A DNA stretch of 7,875 bases, from assembly GCA_002385815.1 (NCBI GenBank), contig DGEE01000134.1, forward strand, positions 804 to 8,678, in the 5' to 3' direction. Both the position numbers and the translations under genes were made by a program. Positions 1 to 5,411 of the stretch are shown in pieces. Source of the stretch: Hungateiclostridiaceae bacterium UBA3934 (GTDB taxonomy: Bacteria > Bacillota > Clostridia > Acetivibrionales > DTU013). The first letter of the stretch is position 1. Each line of letters begins with the position of its first letter. The notes beneath the pieces are model-generated. The model had not been told where the DNA came from, did no database searches, and saw only the letters and a program-made list of their open reading frames with translations.

Positions 1-57
1 GCAAATCCAGGGGCTCCTCCAGGATTACTATTTCCCCAGTGATATACGCTTAGCTGG
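1..57. other. Unresolved edge downstream of walJ
   Basis: The minus strand carries GGAGGAG at 14-20, flanked by the short inverted repeat AATCC/GGATT (22-26 and 4-8). This could be the ribosome-binding site of a next gene beginning at or beyond the window edge, or part of a weak hairpin after walJ. Only CTG and TTG triplets follow within the window and no protein can be recognised. Confidence 0.3.
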
Positions 58-846
58 TCAGATCTCGATCACCTTGCTGGTGCGGTCCCTGAGAGCCACG
101 TCGAGCGTGATGTCTGAACCGATGTTGACGCACTTTTCGCACAATACACTGTAGACCGTCTGATAGGCCAGTTCCGGGAAATTGTTTTCCTTGCTGAGAT
201 GGCCGAGCAAAAACTTCTTTGTGCCCCGCTCAGCCATATATGCAACGACCTCACCGGCAGCATCATTGGAGAGATGCCCATGCCTGCCCGCGATGCGCTG
301 CTTCAGCGGCCACGGATAGGGCCCCATTTTGAGCATCTCCAGATCGTGATTGGACTCCAGCAGCAAAAGGTCGCTGTCTTCAAAATTGCGTAGCAGATCC
401 ATGCTTATATGGCCAATATCAGTGGCTATGGTGACTTTTTTCCCCGCCGAAGAAAAGCTGTAACCCACCGGCTCATTGGCATCATGGGGTATCGGAAACG
501 GAGTTATGGTGATATCCCCTATTTCAAAAGGGGCATAGGATGAAAAAATCCTTTTATTGCACTCGAGGACAGGGCCAATCACGTGCTCCATCGCTTTCCA
601 CGTGCCTTCGCTTGCGTATATGGGCAGATCATACCTGCGCGACAGGATGCCTGCACCCCTGATATGATCCGTGTGTTCATGTGATACTAAAACAGCGCTG
701 ATCTCCGACGGTGATTCACCTATCGAGCACAACGCCTCTGCGATTTTCTTGCCGCTCAATCCTGCTTCGACCAGCAGCTTTGTTTTCCCGGTGCCGACAA
801 ATATGGCATTTCCGCTGCTGCCGCTGTATAAACTACATAGCCTCAT
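58..846 (-). CDS. walJ: Metallo-beta-lactamase-fold protein WalJ (YycJ)
   Basis: Cytoplasmic metal-dependent hydrolase of the WalJ/YycJ group, linked to coordination of cell division, wall metabolism and DNA replication or repair in Bacillota; relatives behave as nucleases. It has 262 residues, the usual length. The N-terminal SLYSGSSGNA is the family signature. Metal ligands: SHEHTDH gives His56, His58, Asp60 and His61; His121 is in PHDANEP; Asp143 in ATDIG; the family motif LLLESNHD follows; then GHLSN (His191) and GHLSKENN (His216). One difference is LLVEAGLSGKK, where relatives usually have LLVDAGLSGK (Glu27 for Asp). It starts at the ATG at 846, 24 bases after murA, with GGTGG 6 bases upstream, so it is probably co-transcribed with murA. 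Confidence 0.95.
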   Translation of the reverse strand: MRLCSLYSGSSGNAIFVGTGKTKLLVEAGLSGKKIAEALCSIGESPSEISAVLVSHEHTDHIRGAGILSRRYDLPIYASEGTWKAMEHVIGPVLECNKRIFSSYAPFEIGDITITPFPIPHDANEPVGYSFSSAGKKVTIATDIGHISMDLLRNFEDSDLLLLESNHDLEMLKMGPYPWPLKQRIAGRHGHLSNDAAGEVVAYMAERGTKKFLLGHLSKENNFPELAYQTVYSVLCEKCVNIGSDITLDVALRDRTSKVIEI

Positions 847-870
847 CTTCTACCACCATGACCTGTACCA

Positions 871-2160
871 TTATTTATCGACTCTGAAAATATCAGCCCC
901 AAGACGCTGCAGTTTACCGACGAAGTCTTCATAGCCCCGGTCTATGTACTTGACATTACTTACCTCCGTCTTCCCTTCTGCAGCAAGGCCTGCTATAACG
1001 ACCGCTGCACCGGCCCTCAGATCGATGGCGTTGACCTGGGCGCCTGTCAGGGATGCGGGGCCTTCAATGATCGCCATTCCGCCATTTGCACGTATCCTGG
1101 CACCCATCCTTCTCAGCTCGTCCACATACTGGAATCTTTGCGGCCATATGCTTTCCGTTATGGTGCTGTTTCCGTCCGCCAGACAGAGGAGTACCGTGAT
1201 CGGCGGATGGAGATCCGTTGCAAAGCCGGGGTAAGGGAGCGTTTTTATATTCGCCTTACGGATGGTACCATTGCCGCCCGTCACCCTTATCCAGTCATCG
1301 CCCTCTTCGATATTGATGTTCATTTCCTGCAGCTTCGCAGACAGGGACTCCATGTGCTTTGGTATAATATTTTTAACTGTCACATCACCATCGGTGGCAG
1401 CGGAGGCTATCATAAATGTCCCCGCCTCGATCATATCCGGTATTATTGAGTGGACCTGGCCACCCTTCAGCTTCTCCACACCTCTTATCTTAATGACATC
1501 GGTACCGGCTCCCTTTATGTCCGCACCTGCGGCATTGAGGAAATTGGCGGTATCCACTATATGAGGCTCCTTGGCTGCATTTTCGATGACGGTGGTGCCT
1601 TCAGCCATGACTGCCGCAAGCATGAGATTTATCGTTGCACCGACGCTGATAACGTCAAGATATATCTGACTGCCTGTCAGCTTGTCAGCAGAGAGCTTGA
1701 TCATCCCGCCCTCGACGCTTACCTTCGCGCCCAAAGCCTCAAAACCCTTTATGTGCTGATCTATGGGCCTGTGGCCGAAGTTGCAGCCTCCCGGCAATGC
1801 TACCTCCGCCTTGCCAAATCGGCCAAGCAGGGCTCCCAAAAGATAATATGAGGCCCTCATGCTTTTGATCATTTCATAGGATGCGATATGGGAATTTACA
1901 CCGCTTGAATCGATAAGAACTGTGTTTCTGTCTTCGAATATGACCTTTGCTCCGAGTTGGGTGAGTGTGTTTTCCAATATACGAGTGTCTCTTATGTCAG
2001 GCAGATTTTCTATCCTGCAACTGCCGTCTATCAGCAGTGCTGCCGGCAGTATAGCCACTGCTGCATTTTTTGCACCGCTTATATATATGTCGCCTTTCAG
2101 CGGCTTACGCCCATTTATTATGATTTTCTCCAAGACCCCGCGCACCTGCTTTCTTGTCAT
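871..2160 (-). CDS. murA: UDP-N-acetylglucosamine 1-carboxyvinyltransferase MurA
   Basis: Cytosolic enzyme that transfers enolpyruvate from phosphoenolpyruvate to UDP-GlcNAc, the first committed step of peptidoglycan synthesis. In the 429-residue reading the GAKNA substrate loop has Lys31-Asn32. The catalytic Cys126 is in LPGGCNFGHRPIDQH; Cys rather than Asp here predicts fosfomycin sensitivity. The general acid/base Asp316 is in YPGFATD and Arg408 is in DRGYE. Start: the ATG at 2160 has no ribosome-binding site. A TTG at 2133 has AGGTG 9 bases upstream, would give 420 residues beginning LEKIIINGRKPLKG (the usual MurA N-terminus) and would put the loop Lys at 22, as in E. coli; it may be the true start. 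The usual Gln-containing stretch after the catalytic Asp reads LHPPITVLL, an uncommon variant. It has its own promoter and is followed by walJ after 24 bases. Confidence 0.95.
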   Translation of the reverse strand: MTRKQVRGVLEKIIINGRKPLKGDIYISGAKNAAVAILPAALLIDGSCRIENLPDIRDTRILENTLTQLGAKVIFEDRNTVLIDSSGVNSHIASYEMIKSMRASYYLLGALLGRFGKAEVALPGGCNFGHRPIDQHIKGFEALGAKVSVEGGMIKLSADKLTGSQIYLDVISVGATINLMLAAVMAEGTTVIENAAKEPHIVDTANFLNAAGADIKGAGTDVIKIRGVEKLKGGQVHSIIPDMIEAGTFMIASAATDGDVTVKNIIPKHMESLSAKLQEMNINIEEGDDWIRVTGGNGTIRKANIKTLPYPGFATDLHPPITVLLCLADGNSTITESIWPQRFQYVDELRRMGARIRANGGMAIIEGPASLTGAQVNAIDLRAGAAVVIAGLAAEGKTEVSNVKYIDRGYEDFVGKLQRLGADIFRVDK

Positions 2161-2314
2161 TCGTATAAAAGTACAGGCGAAATGTGCCCTGATTTCCTAT
2201 TACATTATATCACTGTTTTTTATATAATACTACAATGACATTTAAAGAGCAGATGCATGTGTCAGGTGTAAGATACCGGGCCATCTGCCGGATACAGGTG
2301 TCAGGTGTCAGATG
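2161..2314 (-). other. yycI-murA intergenic region
   Basis: 154 bases between the yycI stop and the first possible murA start. The yycI side holds the heptamer repeats and a central GCAGATG (minus strand, 2282-2288). That element can pair either with CATCTG at 2309-2314 or with CATCTGC at 2249-2255, so two mutually exclusive stems are possible. Neither is followed by a convincing T-run, so I do not call a terminator. The murA side is AT-rich and holds the promoter at 2204-2212. No WalR double site is present, only a single TGTAAT half-site overlapping the -10. Confidence 0.5.
2204..2212 (-). promoter_or_regulatory. Extended -10 promoter of murA-walJ
   Basis: The minus strand reads TGATATAAT: a TGn extension joined to a perfect TATAAT. 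No good -35 is seen at 17 bases; TTGTAG lies at a spacing of 20. Extended -10 promoters tolerate this. Transcription would begin near 2197, leaving a leader of about 37 bases to the ATG at 2160 or 64 to the TTG at 2133. This lets murA and walJ be made independently of the walRK transcript. Confidence 0.6.
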
Positions 2315-2323
2315 TCACATGTC
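2296..2323. repeat. Four tandem heptamers (AGGTGTC type)
   Basis: On the plus strand the units are AGGTGTC, AGGTGTC, AGATGTC and ACATGTC, back to back. The array runs from the intergenic region into the last codons of yycI. A detached piece at 2259-2274 (GTGTCAGGTGTAAGAT) matches 2298-2313 at 15 of 16 bases. It resembles the short tandem degenerate heptamers seen between genes in some bacterial genomes. It is too short for a CRISPR and shows no spacer structure. Confidence 0.6.
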
Positions 2324-2329
2324 ATGTGA
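2315..2329. repeat. 15-bp palindrome on the yycI stop codon
   Basis: TCACATG-T-CATGTGA is a perfect 7-bp inverted repeat about one central base, and its left TCA is the complement of the yycI TGA stop. The one-base centre makes an RNA hairpin unlikely to close fully; it could equally be a protein-binding dyad or a by-product of the neighbouring repeats. Confidence 0.4.
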
Positions 2330-3133
2330 GCTGACATAGATTGGCTCGGTCCTGCCTTTTATTTTGACGCGCCAGACAGGCAGAAGTTCGACAGACTCCA
2401 CCTCTTCCATCGATGGTTCCTCCAGCTTGTACCCGCTGTCTATTGACGTGATGACTATGTCGTTATCCTCTCTGAAATAGGCCAGCAGCGCCTGGTAAGC
2501 TTCAAACTGTTCGATGCTTTCATTTGAAAATCCTTTGAACTGGTGCTTCTGATATTCGAGACGGCTTACAGTCCCGCCGCTGACAGTGATGGAAAAGCAA
2601 TTGTCAAACAGCAGTGTATCGCTGTAGGTCTCTATATAATCCAGAGTCCAGCTTCCGTCATCGTTTTCTGTCGCCTGGTCCAGCACATATTTGCCGTCCA
2701 GCAGCACTTTTTCCTTCATAAACCTGAGGGCAGCTTCTTCGGCTTCTTTCAGGCCCACCGGTCCCTGCGTCAGGGCTGTAGTCACGGCTGTATAGACGAA
2801 TCTGTCCATATCAGAGAAAACTATCTTTCCGTTGGAATCGTAAAATTGAGAACCGTCCCCGGTCACCTCATAATTTTCTCCCAACAGCTTGCCGGCGACA
2901 GCCTCCCTGTCCAGTTCACTTTTTATGTAAACAAATCTGTTGTTGCCGCCAGGCTCTGAGGGGATCTCGCATTCAAGCACGACACCCCTTTGCGCCAGTA
3001 TTATCCTGGTATTTTCCAGAGTCTCTCTGCTGACGCTCTGGCTGTTATGGAATATAAAATTGTTCACGAGCAGGAAAATATTAAAAGCCACCAGCAGGAC
3101 GACAACCACATTTTTTGCTTTTGATACGTCCAT
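2315..3133 (-). CDS. yycI: WalK regulator YycI
   Basis: 272 residues, about the family length (roughly 280). The N-terminus MDVSKAKNVVVVLLVAFNIFLL is typical of YycI: a short tail, then a membrane anchor at about 8-27, then an extracytoplasmic domain. The C-terminal part (SVELLPVWRVKIKG, then EPIYV) matches the end of YycI-type folds, a fold also shared with YycH. It would form the YycHI complex that binds WalK. The ribosome-binding site AAGGAG, 8 bases before the ATG, lies in the last codons of yycH, so the two are translated as a pair. The last codons and the TGA stop fall inside an array of 7-bp repeats and a 15-bp palindrome, so the final residues (SSHDM) may be recently altered by repeat growth. 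Confidence 0.88.
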   Translation of the reverse strand: MDVSKAKNVVVVLLVAFNIFLLVNNFIFHNSQSVSRETLENTRIILAQRGVVLECEIPSEPGGNNRFVYIKSELDREAVAGKLLGENYEVTGDGSQFYDSNGKIVFSDMDRFVYTAVTTALTQGPVGLKEAEEAALRFMKEKVLLDGKYVLDQATENDDGSWTLDYIETYSDTLLFDNCFSITVSGGTVSRLEYQKHQFKGFSNESIEQFEAYQALLAYFREDNDIVITSIDSGYKLEEPSMEEVESVELLPVWRVKIKGRTEPIYVSSHDM

Positions 3134-3136
3134 ATA

Positions 3137-4534
3137 TCAATCTCCTTCTTCGGCGATCATATCCAGGCAGACTGTGTCCCCTTCCCTCGTGCTTATTATC
3201 AGGGCCGGCTCAAGTATCCCATCCTGACTGTTGCGGATATAATAGCCTGTGTCTATTTTCACCATGTTGATGTCACGCAGCAGTATATTATACCTGCCCA
3301 GCAGCTCCAGCAGCCTGTCATTGTAGTTGCGTGTCCTCTCTGTTTTGAAGCTCCTGATGAGCCAGTCGCATTCCAGCACCCGCTTGCTGTCCGCAAGTAT
3401 CCTTATCGCATGATCCAGCTTATTGCCGCTTCCGTCGCTGGTCTCATATTCCATCCTGACCGCCAGGCCTCCCACGCGGTAATCGAAGCAGAATTCATAT
3501 ACTCCGCCGACTTTTTTCTCAACAGATGACAAAACGATATCTGCTTCCGGACCCTGCGGTCCATTTGCCCGGGCAATGAATTTGTATGCATTCATCAGGG
3601 CTTCACTGGCTTTCACTCTGCTGGTATCAGCGCTGCCAAGATACCGGTATGTGAGATACCCGTCGGAATAATACCTGTATATGTTGCTCCCGTATGTGTA
3701 CTGGATCATATCTCCGTTGTATGTATATTTGTTGTATCTGCCTTCCTCTTCCCCGAGTATGGCCCTTGCCAGTGCCTCTTCATTGTCCGCCGCCGGCGGC
3801 AGATTTGCCGTCACTATCCTGTAAGGCCAGTACCTGGGCGAAGCGACTACATAGAGGATGTCCGGCTCATCCTCCGGCTTGTTCAGCTTGCTTCCGGACA
3901 AGGTCTTGTATCTGCGGTATTTACTCCTGCTGTCTTCCTCCAGCTTGGTTATCACATTCGTCAGGTTGGCAGCCTGTTCATATCTGACATGCCCCGTACT
4001 GTATACCGTGCCGCCTTCTCCAAGTATGTAAAATGTCCCTGTATCTTCGCGTATTATATCCCTCCGGACCACCAGCTTACTGAAACGGGGTATGTCCTGT
4101 ACAGGGCTTCCTGTTCCGAGGAACCAACCCAGCAGATCAGGCTCAAATGTGTATCCGAAATCCACCATGAGCCCACGTCTTTTAACGATATCCTCCCATT
4201 TTTCATTTGAGACGGTCAGCTCTATATTCCCGGATGTGATTTTACTGAGCCCTGCTATCACTTCGTCATAAAATCTGTCATAGTAATCATGGTTCTCAGG
4301 AATTATCCAGTAATCGTTTTCTCCGTTGGAAACGACAAGCTTGTCAGGCACGAAAAGCTTTTCTCTGATGGTTTCATTGCTGACCTGGATATCTTTGCTA
4401 AAAAGCGTCGATAAAAAACTAAAAGGAGTCCCCTGGTTCTGATAGCTCCAAAGGATTCCTACCTGCAGCAGCCCTGTTATGATCAAAACGAAAATCAAGA
4501 CCGTTTTCAGTCGTTCTCTCAATTCACGGCTCAT
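3137..4534 (-). CDS. yycH: WalK regulator YycH
   Basis: 465 residues, close to the roughly 455 of Bacillus YycH. A short basic cytoplasmic tail (SRELRERLK) precedes one membrane helix at about 11-30; the rest is extracytoplasmic. The family is recognised from size, single-anchor topology, the segment with repeated Tyr (IQYTYGSNIYRYYSDGYLTYRYLG) followed by an Ala-rich helix, and its position just before yycI; sequence conservation in this family is low. YycH pairs with YycI at the membrane and modulates WalK: it restrains the kinase in B. subtilis and supports it in S. aureus, so the sign here is open. A GGGGG run 5 bases before the ATG is the likely ribosome-binding site. The TGA stop is 3 bases from the yycI start, implying translational coupling. 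Confidence 0.85.
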   Translation of the reverse strand: MSRELRERLKTVLIFVLIITGLLQVGILWSYQNQGTPFSFLSTLFSKDIQVSNETIREKLFVPDKLVVSNGENDYWIIPENHDYYDRFYDEVIAGLSKITSGNIELTVSNEKWEDIVKRRGLMVDFGYTFEPDLLGWFLGTGSPVQDIPRFSKLVVRRDIIREDTGTFYILGEGGTVYSTGHVRYEQAANLTNVITKLEEDSRSKYRRYKTLSGSKLNKPEDEPDILYVVASPRYWPYRIVTANLPPAADNEEALARAILGEEEGRYNKYTYNGDMIQYTYGSNIYRYYSDGYLTYRYLGSADTSRVKASEALMNAYKFIARANGPQGPEADIVLSSVEKKVGGVYEFCFDYRVGGLAVRMEYETSDGSGNKLDHAIRILADSKRVLECDWLIRSFKTERTRNYNDRLLELLGRYNILLRDINMVKIDTGYYIRNSQDGILEPALIISTREGDTVCLDMIAEEGD

Positions 4535-4557
4535 TTAAGCCCCCGTTGTTCAATATG

Positions 4558-5262
4558 CTATTTGACTGTTCCGCCGAACAGATCGATAAGTGTATTCCTG
4601 ACTCTGATAAGCATCTGTTCCAGAGTCCTTCTCAGCGCGGTGACCGAAATCGAGTTGTACTGGATCATGGACTCATCTTTCTCAGAGGATCTGTATGATA
4701 TGATCAGCAGATTGTTTTCGCCGTACTCCAATTCAAGGATCTGTGAAAATGCACCGGCACCTGCGTATATAACATCATCTCCATCGGGAAGCTCGAGGAT
4801 CTCGTATACACCGGTCTCGCCATTCAGCCTGGCGACTATTATCTCTACATCCGTGTACTCCGTAATACCACTGATTTCGAATTCCCTGCCATAAATGGAC
4901 ATTCTCTCTCCGATGTTTTCCGGCACGGTTATGTTCACAATGGACTGTCCGTTGTCTACAGGCACACCTGCATCGAGCACTTCCTGGATGGCACGCCAGA
5001 ATGCCGCATCCGGATCCTCTTCAGCGACTGGCTCGCCGACAGTTTCTGATCCCGGAGATGCAGCTTCCCTTTTGGCTTCACCCGTATCTGCGCTCCACTG
5101 AGCTGTGACCGGATAAGCCAGGCTGTCGCCATCTTTCTGGATATTGTTGTACACAGGAGCACCTGTATCTCCCGCATTTTCGGTATTATTCGCAGAAGCC
5201 GCCGATGCGGCGATGATAAATACCATCAATACTATAAAAATTATCCCCAGCTTTTTGAACAT
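4558..5262 (-). CDS. Secreted protein of unknown family with probable Ig-like domain, between walK and yycH
   Basis: I do not recognise this family. The ATG at 5262 is chosen because GGGAG lies 7 bases upstream; an ATG at 5298 is in frame but has no ribosome-binding site and would add 12 polar residues before the signal sequence. From 5262 the protein has 234 residues. It has a signal peptide about 1-24 (Lys-rich start, hydrophobic core, ASAASA before a likely cleavage), with no lipobox Cys. Then comes a low-complexity acidic Ala/Glu/Gly/Pro linker to about 85, a short helix (AFWRAIQEVLDAG), and about 108-210 a beta-rich segment. The pattern of that segment (EISGITEYTDVEIIVARLNG, then GAFSQILELEYGENNLLI, then NSISVTAL) resembles bacterial Ig-like or glucodextranase-B-like modules. 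It ends in an amphipathic basic helix. It is 23 bases from yycH and is preceded by a WalR operator. A role as an extracytoplasmic partner or output of WalRK is inferred from context only. Confidence 0.85.
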   Translation of the reverse strand: MFKKLGIIFIVLMVFIIAASAASANNTENAGDTGAPVYNNIQKDGDSLAYPVTAQWSADTGEAKREAASPGSETVGEPVAEEDPDAAFWRAIQEVLDAGVPVDNGQSIVNITVPENIGERMSIYGREFEISGITEYTDVEIIVARLNGETGVYEILELPDGDDVIYAGAGAFSQILELEYGENNLLIISYRSSEKDESMIQYNSISVTALRRTLEQMLIRVRNTLIDLFGGTVK

Positions 5263-5331
5263 CACATATCTCCCAAACTGCCCTGCCAACTTGTACATTT
5301 GGCTGCAGATACATACTTTATTACTAGCTTA

Positions 5332-5337
5332 ATTATA
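5332..5337 (-). promoter_or_regulatory. -10 element of a promoter for the secreted-protein gene
   Basis: Perfect TATAAT on the minus strand, 69 bases before the preferred start codon at 5262, giving an untranslated leader of about 60 bases. A 17-base spacer would place ATATTT at -35, a poor match to TTGACA, so the promoter looks dependent on the overlapping WalR site or otherwise weak. The region 5299-5411 is markedly more AT-rich than the genes on either side, as expected for a promoter. The promoter would also serve yycH and yycI downstream. Confidence 0.6.
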
Positions 5338-5347
5338 CAGAAAATGT

Positions 5348-5364
5348 GTTACAAAAATATTACA
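5348..5364 (-). promoter_or_regulatory. WalR operator (TGTAAT-N5-TGTAAC)
   Basis: The transcript-sense strand reads TGTAATATTTTTGTAAC. This is an exact match to the WalR/YycF direct-repeat consensus TGTWAH-N5-TGTWAH known from Bacillus and Staphylococcus. It ends 10 bases before a TATAAT -10 element. With a start near 5325 it would span about -39 to -23, covering the place of a -35 box. A further TGTAAT half-site begins at 5386, exactly 22 bases upstream (two operator periods), and the position between them (CTTAAA) matches 4 of 6. Whether binding activates or represses cannot be told from position alone. Confidence 0.75.
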
Positions 5365-5411
5365 TGCCATTTAAGATTAAATTACATAAAAAATCCTCAA
5401 AACGCTCAATT

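Noticed and set aside
1450..1851. Plus-strand open frames opposite murA
   Set aside because: Shadows of murA, which has all catalytic residues; no ribosome-binding site or protein family supports them.
2200..2228. Plus-strand promoter with TATAAT at 2223-2228
   Set aside because: The -35 (TTACAT) is poor and no plus-strand gene follows; the AT-rich murA promoter region explains the match.
2249..2323. CRISPR array
   Set aside because: Units are 7 bp and adjacent, with no regular repeat-spacer pattern and no cas genes.
5263..5298. Longer start of the secreted protein at the ATG at 5298
   Set aside because: No ribosome-binding site upstream, and it would put 12 polar residues before the signal peptide; the ATG at 5262 has GGGAG at 7 bases.
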